DNA from: Sphingobacterium sp. | Lineage (GTDB): Bacteria > Bacteroidota > Bacteroidia > Sphingobacteriales > Sphingobacteriaceae | Length of the DNA stretch: 64,000 bases | Reading direction: 5' to 3' | Assembly (NCBI GenBank): GCA_031286695.1 | Contig: JAITTY010000022.1 | Span: forward strand, 310,001-374,000 | Shown: positions 24,391 through 33,541 of the stretch, piece by piece | How the letters are laid out: each line of letters opens with the position of its first letter | Position numbering within the stretch: position 1 is the stretch's first letter | Program-made: the position numbers and the translations under genes | The notes under the pieces: model-generated | Seen by the model: the letters and a program-made list of their open reading frames with translations, nothing else | Databases searched by the model: none | Told to the model about the DNA's origin: nothing

Positions 24391-27372
24391 GTGTTTGAAA
24401 AAGCGCTAAAAATTCTATTGCTATTAAGCACTTGTTTTGCTATGCCTGTTTTTAACAGAGTAGTGGCTTCAGGCTATTATGAAATCGAAATTCTTTCGGG
24501 AATCGATCCCTTTCACCGTAATATAGAATCCGCGGCCCGCGATAAACAAGGTTTTATCTGGTTTGTTGCTGGAAGCCTTCTTTACCGTTATGATGGCATT
24601 GCAATAAAAGCATTTAATGAGCTTTATACAGAACCTTTGGGTTTTACGGAAGTTAATAAACTGACCGCCGATGATTTGGGACGACTATGGTTGGAGACAA
24701 GAAATGGGCTGTTCATCTTTGATACACAGCTATGGCGATTTATTGAAAAAGATAGGTTTTCAAAGGGGCTCGTGGGCGAGGATGTCATTGCACTATTTAA
24801 TCAAGGGAAAAATCTTTTTGTGGCAACCCGATCGGGTATTCTCTGGCAGATCACTGGTTTTCGTAAGAAAAGGCTGATGGATTTTCAGCCCGCTTTATCC
24901 GAAATGCGTCGGCCGGTAGGTAAAAGTCTCATTGCGGATGAAAGCAGACTTTGGTTTGCTTACAACAGCTTACTCTTTTTTATAGATTTAAGATCGGGGA
25001 AAACGCAACAAGTGCAGATGCCAAAAAGGGTTTATCAGGAGCTAGATGATCTATTTTTAGTGGAAAATGGTCTTCTGCTGCGAAATTACGGCTTGGGTTA
25101 TATAACCTTTGACGGAAGGGAATTTCACCAATTACATCTGAAGGGACTCAATACAGGTGATATGCGCGATTGGTCCCATTGGTCCTTTGCGGAAAAGGGA
25201 AAGATCATTTTCCTTTTCGGTGATGGCCGCTATTTTGAATTTAGAAATAACCTTGAAATGACGCTCTTACGTCAGAATAAACACGATATCCGTAGAAGTT
25301 TGTTCAAATCAAGGCTCAACCAGCTTGATTTTAATGGGCACGAAGGTCTCTGTGCAACAGAGAATGGCTTGTATAGTCTCGCCAGAAGAGCCTTTGAGCT
25401 GAATTACTGGAACACGGGTACGGCCAGGGCAATCGTAAAACAGCAGGATAAGTATTATGTGGGGGGCTATGCTCCGTTAAAATATTTTACGTCAAATAAC
25501 CTTGCCATAAAAGAATCGGCCCCACTCAATAATTATTATGCTTTTCTGCCAATCGACAAAGATACTGCGCTTGTCGGGTTGGAGGGTAATTTTTTGGGTT
25601 TATTGGTCAATGGAAAATTTAGATCTTTATCTTATAAAAAGGCTAAGGGCACCCTCGAGGATTTGTCCACTATGGTGTACAGCCTCTGTCATTATTGGAA
25701 AAATACCTATCTAGTTGGCACGTCCTGTGGACTATGGCTCTACAATCGCGATACGGGATTAGTTAGTCCGTTAAGGGATAGAATGGGAAAACTTGTTGGA
25801 ATGGGCGAGCGAGTCAATTCTATTCAAGTACGACAACAGGTCATCTCCTACACCACCGAAAATGGTTATTTTGAATACTTGGCGGGCCAGCTACGGAAAA
25901 TTTATCCGCAACAAAGCGAAAAACTCCAGGTGTACAGCCATTCATTTCGGCATAATAAGGTTTTCCTGGCAACAAAAGGAAAGGGGCTGATAGCCATCGA
26001 CGCCAGCACAGGACATGTTGATACCTATAACACAAATTGCGGGCTAGCGCATAATGTGGTTTTTAACATGGCTTGGGTAGATAATCTGCTGTTTTTGGGG
26101 ACCTTCCGGGGACTGTCGATTTGGGACGGTAAAAATTTTTATAATGCTTATGCGATGCATGGGCTGCCATTTGAAGAATTTAATCAGGCTTCTATACTCA
26201 AAGATAAGCTTCAAGGGCAATTGCTGATCGGTGGTGTACTCGGCTGTATTGCTATTCAGCCGGAGCAGTTTTTGTATAATCTGAAGCAGGAAACAGTGCC
26301 GCCGCCGGTATTGGCAACAATTTCTATGGGTACCGGCTCCGGAAATATCATAACTTCCTTCACACCAAAAGATGGCCAAGATACGCTGATTTTCGACAAA
26401 AAAATCGAATTTGCAAATCTTAGAATAGCAAAAATAGATGCCTATAAGCAAAATTACAAAATCTACTTTCGCCTCCGGCCCCTGATAAAATCATTTCAGG
26501 AAGTGCCTGCATCGGGAGAAATTAGCCTTTCCGATCTGAAAACAGGAGAGTACGAACTTGAAGTGAAGACGGTAAGCGACAATGGTCTAAGTGTGAAAAC
26601 CAAGCGATGGCTGTTTTATAAAAAGCCGAAATTTTATGAGACACAGCTTTTTTATGTGCTGGTTACGCTGGGGCTGGGTATTGTTCTTTATATCATCGCT
26701 ATTATGCGATCTTCACAGCTCAAGCGGGATAAAAAGCTCCGGCTTGAACTCGCACGCGATCTGCATGACGAAGTTGGTGGCCTGCTTACGGGAATTGCCA
26801 TGCAGTCTGATCTTATGGCTATAGGTCAGCAGTCCGCGGGGCGGCATCGGTCGCTAGAAAAAATTGCAGCCTATAGCCGGGAAGCGGTACAAACGATGGA
26901 TGATGTCATCTGGGCAATAGACTCGCGCAATAATAGCCAGGGAAGTTTAGAAGACCGGATGAGGTTTTTGGTTTCACAGATTCTGCCGATGCAGGATGTC
27001 GATGTCAAATTTGATATAAATCTGCAGAGCGCTGGCCAGCTGCCTCAATATGTACGTCAGAATGTATACCTTATCTTTAAAGAAGCATTGCATAATGTCT
27101 GTAAACACAGCCCCAATGCGAAAGTTGATATATTTTTAAAAATAGATCATCATCAGCTTATTTTAAAGCTGTCAAATTCCTTAAAGCAAATTGAAGGAAC
27201 GGCTTCATATACAACGTATCCTAGACGTCGTGGTCAAGGTACGATTAATATGAAACGCCGGGCAGAGGCTATAGGGGCTAAATTCGAAGCAGCAAGGTTC
27301 GAGGACCGTTATTGCATTCAATTAGTAGCTAAGTTTAAAGTGAATAAACTTTTTCTTGACTTTTTTAATTGA
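24391..27372 (+). CDS. Hybrid sensor histidine kinase with Reg_prop/Y_Y_Y periplasmic sensor
   Basis: A 993-residue membrane sensor kinase. A signal peptide (about 1-27) leads a periplasmic beta-propeller region of two-component-propeller repeats (about 35-620; for example DKQGFIWFVAGSLLYRYDG and DDLGRLWLETRNGLFIFD), then a Y_Y_Y-like Ig domain (about 650-745), one membrane helix (about 753-772) and a NarL-class kinase: His792 in RDLHDEVGGLLTGIAM, VYLIFKEALHNVCKHSPNA (N box) and RRGQGTINMKRRAEAIGA (G box). Unlike the SusCD-linked hybrid systems it lacks a fused receiver/AraC output; the LuxR-type regulator at 28167 is the likely partner. The start codon is GTG. Confidence 0.9.
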   Translation: MFEKALKILLLLSTCFAMPVFNRVVASGYYEIEILSGIDPFHRNIESAARDKQGFIWFVAGSLLYRYDGIAIKAFNELYTEPLGFTEVNKLTADDLGRLWLETRNGLFIFDTQLWRFIEKDRFSKGLVGEDVIALFNQGKNLFVATRSGILWQITGFRKKRLMDFQPALSEMRRPVGKSLIADESRLWFAYNSLLFFIDLRSGKTQQVQMPKRVYQELDDLFLVENGLLLRNYGLGYITFDGREFHQLHLKGLNTGDMRDWSHWSFAEKGKIIFLFGDGRYFEFRNNLEMTLLRQNKHDIRRSLFKSRLNQLDFNGHEGLCATENGLYSLARRAFELNYWNTGTARAIVKQQDKYYVGGYAPLKYFTSNNLAIKESAPLNNYYAFLPIDKDTALVGLEGNFLGLLVNGKFRSLSYKKAKGTLEDLSTMVYSLCHYWKNTYLVGTSCGLWLYNRDTGLVSPLRDRMGKLVGMGERVNSIQVRQQVISYTTENGYFEYLAGQLRKIYPQQSEKLQVYSHSFRHNKVFLATKGKGLIAIDASTGHVDTYNTNCGLAHNVVFNMAWVDNLLFLGTFRGLSIWDGKNFYNAYAMHGLPFEEFNQASILKDKLQGQLLIGGVLGCIAIQPEQFLYNLKQETVPPPVLATISMGTGSGNIITSFTPKDGQDTLIFDKKIEFANLRIAKIDAYKQNYKIYFRLRPLIKSFQEVPASGEISLSDLKTGEYELEVKTVSDNGLSVKTKRWLFYKKPKFYETQLFYVLVTLGLGIVLYIIAIMRSSQLKRDKKLRLELARDLHDEVGGLLTGIAMQSDLMAIGQQSAGRHRSLEKIAAYSREAVQTMDDVIWAIDSRNNSQGSLEDRMRFLVSQILPMQDVDVKFDINLQSAGQLPQYVRQNVYLIFKEALHNVCKHSPNAKVDIFLKIDHHQLILKLSNSLKQIEGTASYTTYPRRRGQGTINMKRRAEAIGAKFEAARFEDRYCIQLVAKFKVNKLFLDFFN

Positions 27373-27373
27373 T

Positions 27374-28144
27374 ATGATGCAGCATAACCCCCAATTTTGG
27401 ATAAGTCTAAGCTTCGCTATACTGGGGGGAGTTTTTTGCATATCAGGTCTTTTATCCCGCTTTTATCGTTTTTTTAAATACAAAGATATAGGGCAGCTAC
27501 TGATCAGTGTGGGGGTGATGGCCTTGATTTGGCATGTCATGATCTATTGCATGATCTATACGGGAGAAATTCAGTATTATCCGCATATTTATAACAAAGG
27601 AATACCCTTTTATTATCTTGTGGGGCCCTGTTTTTATTTTTATGTTTGGCTCAAATTTAATCCCAATGCGACACTGCCTAAATATTGGATACTACATTTA
27701 TTACCCTTTTGCTTTGGATTGATTGATGTCATTCCCTATGCGATAGCCCCTATAGAAGAACAGAAAAAACTGCTCAGAATGCTGGTAGAAGACATTCCGC
27801 TTGGATTTAAGCACCATTATGGTTTCGTGGATCAGCAATTACATTATATGCTGCGATTTGGGCTCGCTATTGCCTATGCCATTGGGCAATGGCGGATATA
27901 TTATAATGCAGATATAGATGCGAAAGTTACGAAAAGGGAAGTACTGATTTTTAACAGCGTTTACAGCACCTATCTATTGTTGCAGTGTAGTATCGTGTTA
28001 GCTATTATCCTTAACAGCAGTCAGGAGGCCTATATTCTTAAAAGTCTGGATAAGCTGGTCTGGGTAAGCTTTTGCTTTCTTTTGTTTAGCCTGTGGTTTA
28101 TGCTGGATGGAAATAAAAAATCAAAATTATACGACTTAAAATAA
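27374..28144 (+). CDS. Seven-helix membrane protein, no output domain
   Basis: A 256-residue protein with about seven hydrophobic helices. It looks like the N-terminal membrane part of Bacteroidota 7-TM AraC-type regulators (GIPFYYLVGPCFYFYVWL, then YWILHLLPFCFGLIDVIPYA), but it stops after the last helix and has no HTH. The ATG at 27374 overlaps nothing; a TTG at 27356 overlaps the kinase gene. Lying between a kinase and its response regulator, it may be a membrane accessory of the signalling pair. Function unknown. Confidence 0.65.
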   Translation: MMQHNPQFWISLSFAILGGVFCISGLLSRFYRFFKYKDIGQLLISVGVMALIWHVMIYCMIYTGEIQYYPHIYNKGIPFYYLVGPCFYFYVWLKFNPNATLPKYWILHLLPFCFGLIDVIPYAIAPIEEQKKLLRMLVEDIPLGFKHHYGFVDQQLHYMLRFGLAIAYAIGQWRIYYNADIDAKVTKREVLIFNSVYSTYLLLQCSIVLAIILNSSQEAYILKSLDKLVWVSFCFLLFSLWFMLDGNKKSKLYDLK

Positions 28145-28166
28145 CACACACTTATCTTATATTTTT

Positions 28167-28817
28167 ATGCCAAACGCAAAATTTAGACTTGCAATTATAG
28201 AAGACCGTATGCCTGTTCTCGAATCGTTAAAGTCTTACTTTGAGGATAACGCTCAGTTTGACCTGGTCGTTGCAGCACGTGAACTTGATGAGCTGCTTGA
28301 AGGTGCCTGGAGTCCTGAATGTTTAGATTTGCTGCTCTGCGATATTGGACTGCCAAATAAAAACGGCATTGAAATAACTTGGTTTATAAAACGTAAATTC
28401 CCACATATACAAGTTGTTATGTTTACGGTGTTTGATGATAAAGAACATATATTTCAGGCACTTTGTGCGGGTGCCGCTGGTTATCTGCTTAAAAGTACGC
28501 CGTTACCGGAGATGGAGCAGTTGCTCGTGGAGGTCATGAAGGGAGGTTCGGTGATGAGCCCGCAGGTAGCTCGTTTGGTGATATCTCACTTTAATCCTGC
28601 ACTTGATCATAAAGTCGATTATCGGCATCGCGAGCAGCTTACCCCTCGCGAGATAGAAATTGTTTCCCTTTTGCAACAGGGGTATACCTATAAAAAAGTT
28701 GCTGAAACCGCGTTTATTAGTGTTGATACCGTTAAATTCCACATTAGGAATATCTATGGAAAATTACAGGTTAACAGCCGCTCGGAGCTTATGCTGAAAT
28801 ATAATAAACCGATTTGA
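28167..28817 (+). CDS. NarL/LuxR-family response regulator
   Basis: A 216-residue response regulator. The receiver (about 7-125) has Glu12/Asp13, phospho-acceptor Asp59 (LLCDIGLPNKNG), Thr in FTVFDD and Lys in YLLKST. The LuxR-type HTH (about 152-210) reads QLTPREIEIVSLLQQGYTYK then VDTVKFHIRNIYGKLQVNSR. It matches the NarL class of the kinase two genes upstream and should be its partner. Targets are not evident; the downstream exopolysaccharide operon has its own promoter region. Confidence 0.93.
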   Translation: MPNAKFRLAIIEDRMPVLESLKSYFEDNAQFDLVVAARELDELLEGAWSPECLDLLLCDIGLPNKNGIEITWFIKRKFPHIQVVMFTVFDDKEHIFQALCAGAAGYLLKSTPLPEMEQLLVEVMKGGSVMSPQVARLVISHFNPALDHKVDYRHREQLTPREIEIVSLLQQGYTYKKVAETAFISVDTVKFHIRNIYGKLQVNSRSELMLKYNKPI

Positions 28818-28915
28818 CAGAACTTCTTTTCGCGAAAAACGATACCTAAAGAAAACAGGAAACTCATTTCAATTGATGGATTAACTATGCGATGCATGCA
28901 CTATCTGTTTTTGAG

Positions 28916-28942
28916 ATCTTCTTAAGAACATCTTAAGAAGAT
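28916..28942. terminator. Perfect 11-bp hairpin after the LuxR-type gene
   Basis: ATCTTCTTAAG (28916-28926) and CTTAAGAAGAT (28932-28942) pair perfectly around AACAT. There is no T-tract behind it, so it is a weak intrinsic terminator or a protein-binding palindrome upstream of the exopolysaccharide operon. Confidence 0.45.
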
Positions 28943-29029
28943 TCTATCTTACCGACAAATACCTATTTTAAGTTAATTTTTTTTGTAAAAACCACCCTTA
29001 TGGGCAGGTAATCACTTTGCTTGTATTTT

Positions 29030-29037
29030 TAAATTTG
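29030..29037 (+). promoter_or_regulatory. Candidate -7 box TAAATTTG of the exopolysaccharide operon
   Basis: An exact TAnnTTTG match 41 bp upstream of the ATG at 29079. A TTTG lies at 29016-29019, too close (10 bp) to be a normal -33 element. Confidence 0.4.
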
Positions 29038-29078
29038 TGATGCCATTTTAAAGCAACTTAATCTATTTAATTAAAAGT

Positions 29079-29891
29079 ATGCAAAGTTATGATCTCTCAC
29101 CTAAGCAATTTAGGGTGTTTTCGGTATTGCATGCAGACAGCGATCTGCTCATGCGAAAAATAATTTCGAATGTTTTCTCCAATGAAGCATTTCAGCTGGA
29201 TTCCGCCGCCAATGGAAAAGAAGCCTTTGCCCTTTTGGAATCAAGGGGCTATCAGTACGATATCGTCATTACCGAAATGCATATGCAGTATGCAAATGGG
29301 TATGAAATTATCAATAAGGTGATGAAGGAATCGCCGCGTACACGGACGCTTATCACATCTAACATGAGTTATCTCCATATTCGTGAGGGACTGGAAATTG
29401 TGCGTGAAGACTGTTTTAAAAAACCGCTGGTCGTGGGAAAACTATTGGAAAGAGTGAAGCTAATCATGGAAGGTGATCCGGAGGCTGCTAGACAGTTACT
29501 TCCAGAAGTTGGGTCTAAGGTCATAAATATGCCTGAGAGCCAGTGCAACGAAGCTGAGCCGCATCAAATGCAGCAGGATTCTTTCCTGGAGAACTCAAAA
29601 ATAACACATTCAGAACAACCTCAGGGAATAGTCCATATGCAAGATTTAGTAGCTGTGGAGGATCTAGTAGCTCTGGAGGAGCTGATAGATGTGCGTGAGA
29701 TAGAAGAGGTACATGAAAAGATAGATATGCAGGCGGTGGTACGTGCGCAAGAAGATGCCATGAACGAGCTTTTTGTAGCTGAATATGTAGCAAGAGAAGA
29801 AATTTTGGCAATAGATATCGTACCTGAACAACCCGTTTTAGTAGCGGCTACACAGAAATCTCCGGTCATGTCAGGTAAACGATGGTGGTAA
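29079..29891 (+). CDS. Pseudo-receiver protein with acidic C-terminal tail
   Basis: A 270-residue protein heading the exopolysaccharide operon. Residues about 11-132 have a receiver fold: acidic residues in LHADSD, SAANGKEAF, TLITSN and FKKPL. The phospho-acceptor position is Glu66 (DIVITEMHMQYANG) instead of Asp, and the following Pro is lost, so it probably cannot be phosphorylated in the normal way and may mimic the active state. The rest (about 140-250) is an acidic, Val/Glu-rich region with short repeats such as EDLVALEELIDVREIEEV, likely helical or disordered. It could link signalling to the actin-like protein encoded 25 bp downstream. No DNA-binding domain. Confidence 0.75.
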   Translation: MQSYDLSPKQFRVFSVLHADSDLLMRKIISNVFSNEAFQLDSAANGKEAFALLESRGYQYDIVITEMHMQYANGYEIINKVMKESPRTRTLITSNMSYLHIREGLEIVREDCFKKPLVVGKLLERVKLIMEGDPEAARQLLPEVGSKVINMPESQCNEAEPHQMQQDSFLENSKITHSEQPQGIVHMQDLVAVEDLVALEELIDVREIEEVHEKIDMQAVVRAQEDAMNELFVAEYVAREEILAIDIVPEQPVLVAATQKSPVMSGKRWW

Positions 29892-29916
29892 ATAATTAAT
29901 ACACACGAAAAATTTT

Positions 29917-30933
29917 ATGTATATAATACAATCATTCTCAAGCCTGATGCAGGCAACAAATTCTCCCTTGGTAAACACCGCTAATTCATTATTGACGGGC
30001 TTGAAAATACAAATGGGGCAGCAGTGGTATATCTGTGGTAAATTAGCACTAAATGAAGGAAATAGCCCTAGAAGACCGCTGAATGCATCTCCGGAATCAT
30101 TGGAATGCCAGTTGCTGTTTAAGGCCGCAATTTTGACGAGCGGTGTCGGCGCCGACACTCCACTGATGGTAACTATCGGCTTGCCCAATAGTACCTACCG
30201 CTTGTATCGGGAAACTGCCGAACAAACGCTCCGTGGAAAACATATCATCCAGTCGGATCCCGCTGTTTATGGAGAGGACGGATCTGGTATATTGCCAATT
30301 GAGGTTGCGCATATTGACGTGTTGCCGGAGGTGGTGAGTTGTATGGTGGCGTTGCGCAGGGGAGAAAGTTGTGAGAGGGGGGCTTTCTTTGTTTTTAGTT
30401 TTGGGTTCGGTACATTGGAAACTGGGCTGAGTACCGATGAAGGCGTAGTAGAAAATGCGATGGGGAGTGCTCCCGGTATGCATTATGCTGTCAATATTCT
30501 CCGCGAACAGCTGCAGCAGACCTATGACCTGTCATTTCAGAGCATGCAGCAGCTGGATGAGGCTTTTCGAAACGGCTACCTCTATATAAACCGTAAAAAA
30601 ATTGACCTTCAGGGATTGCGCAAGAAAGCGATACAGACCTATTATGCCGAAATTGTCTCGCCAGCATTGGGTGATGTGGTCAATGATAGAAATCTAGCTA
30701 AATCAAACCGGATCTTTCTGTGTGGTGGTGGGGCGCACTATGGCGATCTCATCGACTGTATTCTCGAAGAGTTTGGCGATATTGCCGGTGTTAAAATTGT
30801 CGACCAACCTGAATCCCTCGCTGTAAAAGGCTACTTACTAAATTCCATGCGTTACATTCAGGATCAGTCCAAATTACCGGTGGGGATCGATCTTGGGAAT
30901 ATACAAACGCGTGTAGCCCTTGCTGAAAACTAA
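29917..30933 (+). CDS. Actin-like ATPase-fold protein (ParM/StbA-like), apparently circularly permuted
   Basis: A 338-residue protein with actin/ParM-type motifs in a changed order. Phosphate-2-like FFVFSFGFGTLETGL is at about 157-171 (the usual Asp is Ser161), the adenosine-type motif NRIFLCGGGAHYGDL at 264-278, and the phosphate-1 motif PVGIDLGNIQTRVALAEN at 321-338, the very C-terminus. In ParM and other actin-like proteins phosphate 1 is at the N-terminus. Here the N-terminus begins instead with the segment that normally follows it. The start at 29917 is the only good ATG. It lies between a pseudo-receiver and a membrane helical-repeat protein, 3 bp before the latter, in a polysaccharide synthase operon. 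A filament or scaffold role is inference; plasmid partitioning is unlikely here. Confidence 0.75.
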   Translation: MYIIQSFSSLMQATNSPLVNTANSLLTGLKIQMGQQWYICGKLALNEGNSPRRPLNASPESLECQLLFKAAILTSGVGADTPLMVTIGLPNSTYRLYRETAEQTLRGKHIIQSDPAVYGEDGSGILPIEVAHIDVLPEVVSCMVALRRGESCERGAFFVFSFGFGTLETGLSTDEGVVENAMGSAPGMHYAVNILREQLQQTYDLSFQSMQQLDEAFRNGYLYINRKKIDLQGLRKKAIQTYYAEIVSPALGDVVNDRNLAKSNRIFLCGGGAHYGDLIDCILEEFGDIAGVKIVDQPESLAVKGYLLNSMRYIQDQSKLPVGIDLGNIQTRVALAEN

Positions 30934-30936
30934 GGT

Positions 30937-32016
30937 ATGACGGTAGATCAAACGTTTATAGCGGTGATTCAGGCGATTGTGGCAACATCCTTTATTGGAA
31001 CTTTTGTCGCTTATGTTGTGATCATGGTGCTTCGTTTCCGAACGGCAAAAGCAAAGCGTCGGCAAGATAAGCTTGACCAGCTGATAGAAGATCGTATACT
31101 GCCGCAGTTTATTCAGGAAATGGGTAATGAAAGTGCGCATGTATCCATCGATCAGGCTGTGCTGGATGAGTTGGCGTTGATGGACAAAAGAAACCGCCAG
31201 ACCTTAATTGATACCTTAATCCGTCTCCGATGGCATGTGGCCGGAACAAACGCGCTGATTCTTCATCGAATTTATGTGCTACTCGGGCTAAATCTGGATT
31301 CGCTGCAAAAGATGAAATCGCGCAAATGGTATCGCAATGTTCAGGGATTGCACGAACTGACGCTAATGGACTACGCGATTTCCGATATTGATATTCTCCG
31401 ATTCAATCTCAGTGAAGAATCTGAACTGCGATCTGCAGCCCGAAGCGCTTTTATGCGCTTCAGCAAGAACGAGCCTTTCCGCTTTTTTGATGAGGTGCGC
31501 GATCCATTGAGTATATGGGAATTGATCGGTTTTTTTCGGATTCTAGAACAATCCCGCGATACGGTAAAATCAAATTTTGCAAACTGGATCCGTTATTCGC
31601 GCAACAAAACAGTTGTTATTTGCTGCATGAAGCTTGCCGCACACGAACAGAGTCTCGAGGCCATAGACAGTATAGAAGGATTACTCAATGTGAACGACCA
31701 TAGTTTACGTTCGCACGCCATTAATGCGCTGGGTCATTTGAGAGCTGTACATACACAGGAAACATTGATTAAAATGTATCCAAACCAGCCGGTAGACTGC
31801 CAGTGCGAAATTCTGTTTTCGCTCGGTATGTTTCGAACAACAAGATCCATGGAATTTCTGACGGAACAATTCCAGTCGGCTTTTGATTTTGAAATCGAAA
31901 ATCACGTTGCGGCAATACTCGCCCGCTTAGTACGCAACAAACAATTGGCGTGGAATCCTTTACATCTGCCTTCGCGAAAACAACGCATTCTAAACTATTA
32001 TCTGCACGAACAATAA
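30937..32016 (+). CDS. Membrane-anchored HEAT-like helical-repeat protein
   Basis: A 359-residue protein with one N-terminal membrane helix (about 10-32), a basic segment (RFRTAKAKRRQDK) and a cytoplasmic all-helical domain resembling HEAT repeats (for example HSLRSHAINALGHLRAVHTQ and CEILFSLGMFRTTRSMEFL). Such repeats bind proteins. Its gene follows the actin-like gene by 3 bp and precedes the GT2 synthase by 10 bp, so it may tie the synthase to cytoplasmic partners. HEAT-repeat proteins are often seen beside membrane GT2 genes in Bacteroidota. Confidence 0.75.
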   Translation: MTVDQTFIAVIQAIVATSFIGTFVAYVVIMVLRFRTAKAKRRQDKLDQLIEDRILPQFIQEMGNESAHVSIDQAVLDELALMDKRNRQTLIDTLIRLRWHVAGTNALILHRIYVLLGLNLDSLQKMKSRKWYRNVQGLHELTLMDYAISDIDILRFNLSEESELRSAARSAFMRFSKNEPFRFFDEVRDPLSIWELIGFFRILEQSRDTVKSNFANWIRYSRNKTVVICCMKLAAHEQSLEAIDSIEGLLNVNDHSLRSHAINALGHLRAVHTQETLIKMYPNQPVDCQCEILFSLGMFRTTRSMEFLTEQFQSAFDFEIENHVAAILARLVRNKQLAWNPLHLPSRKQRILNYYLHEQ

Positions 32017-32026
32017 CGCATACAAT

Positions 32027-33535
32027 ATGATCCAAGATATAATTGACGTTTTCCAACTTTTTATATTTTCTTACAGTAGCCTGACCATGGTGATCTACGT
32101 CATCATGGCGGTGCTATCGTATAAGGGAATTATGTTATATAGACGGAAAAATAGAGAGCACTATACACAAAATGTAATTTCGAGTCCACTTTCACCGGGC
32201 ATCTCGGTCATTGCTCCGGCTTACAACGAGGGCCTAACCATCATTGATAATGTGTATGCATTAATGCATCTGAATTATCCATTATACGAAGTTATTATTG
32301 TCAATGACGGCAGTACGGATGATACATTGGAAAAATTGGTGGAGCATTTCGAACTTAAGGAAGTAGATCTTCCTTACAATGAAAAGATCAAAACGAAGGC
32401 TGTAAAGCGCTTTTTTCGATCTACTAATCGCGCTTATGAAAAGTTGCTGGTCATTGATAAAGAGAACGGAAAAGGCAAAGCAGACGCTTCGAATGCCGGT
32501 ATCAATGCCTCGAAATTCGATTATTTTCTCTGCACAGATGTAGATTGCATCCTGCATGAAGATACCCTTTCCAGGCTTATGCGCCCCATTTTAGACGAAA
32601 AGAGCCGGAGCCGATTAAAAGACATTCAGGTGATACCCGATACGGGCTACATTCACGTGGAGAACAATCAACGCCGGGTCATTGCGGTAGGGGCACCCCT
32701 GCGGATGATCAATTCTTCTGAAGTGGATAATGGTGTAATAACACGCTTCAAACCGCCACATAAAGTCCTCCCACGTTTTCAGGAACTGGAGTATATTCGG
32801 GCATACTTGCTTTCAAAAATGGCTTGGAGCTCAATCAATTGTGTCCCAAATGTATCTGGAGGACTTGGCCTTTTTGATAAACATATTGCGGTGAAAGTAG
32901 GGGGCTATGATCCACGCTCATTTGCCGAAGATATTGATATGGTGACGCGCATGAGTGTTTACATGATCCAGAATAATCACAAATATGCGATTCGGTATAT
33001 TCCTGTTTCATTGTGCTGGACGGAAGGGCCACAAACCTTGCCGGTATTCAGTAGACAGCGTGTACGCTGGGCTAGGGGATTGATCCAGATCATGCTGCTA
33101 CACCGTCATGTTTTATTTAATTTTAAGTTTAAAAGGCTCGGGCTTATTGTCTTTCCTTATAACTTCCTGTTTGAGTTTTTGGCACCTATTTTCGAGGTAT
33201 TGGGGCTGTTGTTTTACATCTATCTTATTGTAATAGGCGCCATCAATTGGGAAAATACATTTACATTACTCGCTTTTCTTTATATGTTTTCTGTCCTGGT
33301 AAGCTCCATAGCTGTGCTGTGGGATCAATTAATTGAAAGACATTACCGCAAAACGAGTGAGGTGATAGGATTGTGCCTCACGGCCTTTGCTGAACCGTTT
33401 ATTTATCATCCGCTCATTGTTTTTTTTAGTATCAAAGGCTACATACAGTCCATGTTCAGGCAAAAGCTGGTATGGGGGAATATGCAGCGTAAAGGTTTTG
33501 CAAGCCAAAAGTCTACTGTCAAAAATCAAGCTTAA
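32027..33535 (+). CDS. Processive GT2 membrane glycosyltransferase (polysaccharide synthase)
   Basis: A 502-residue synthase of the BcsA/PgaC type. One or two N-terminal helices (about 12-38) precede the GT-A domain: APAYNEG, VNDGSTDD (nucleotide-binding Asp), CTDVDCI (DxD), AEDIDMVTRM (catalytic ED region) and RQRVRWARG (QxxRW). About four C-terminal helices (about 370-480) form the channel for the growing chain. The full set of processive motifs suggests a homopolymer or simple-repeat exopolysaccharide extruded through the inner membrane; the monomer cannot be deduced. No PilZ domain is seen. The exporter gene follows after 6 bp. Confidence 0.92.
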   Translation: MIQDIIDVFQLFIFSYSSLTMVIYVIMAVLSYKGIMLYRRKNREHYTQNVISSPLSPGISVIAPAYNEGLTIIDNVYALMHLNYPLYEVIIVNDGSTDDTLEKLVEHFELKEVDLPYNEKIKTKAVKRFFRSTNRAYEKLLVIDKENGKGKADASNAGINASKFDYFLCTDVDCILHEDTLSRLMRPILDEKSRSRLKDIQVIPDTGYIHVENNQRRVIAVGAPLRMINSSEVDNGVITRFKPPHKVLPRFQELEYIRAYLLSKMAWSSINCVPNVSGGLGLFDKHIAVKVGGYDPRSFAEDIDMVTRMSVYMIQNNHKYAIRYIPVSLCWTEGPQTLPVFSRQRVRWARGLIQIMLLHRHVLFNFKFKRLGLIVFPYNFLFEFLAPIFEVLGLLFYIYLIVIGAINWENTFTLLAFLYMFSVLVSSIAVLWDQLIERHYRKTSEVIGLCLTAFAEPFIYHPLIVFFSIKGYIQSMFRQKLVWGNMQRKGFASQKSTVKNQA

Positions 33536-33541
33536 GCTATT

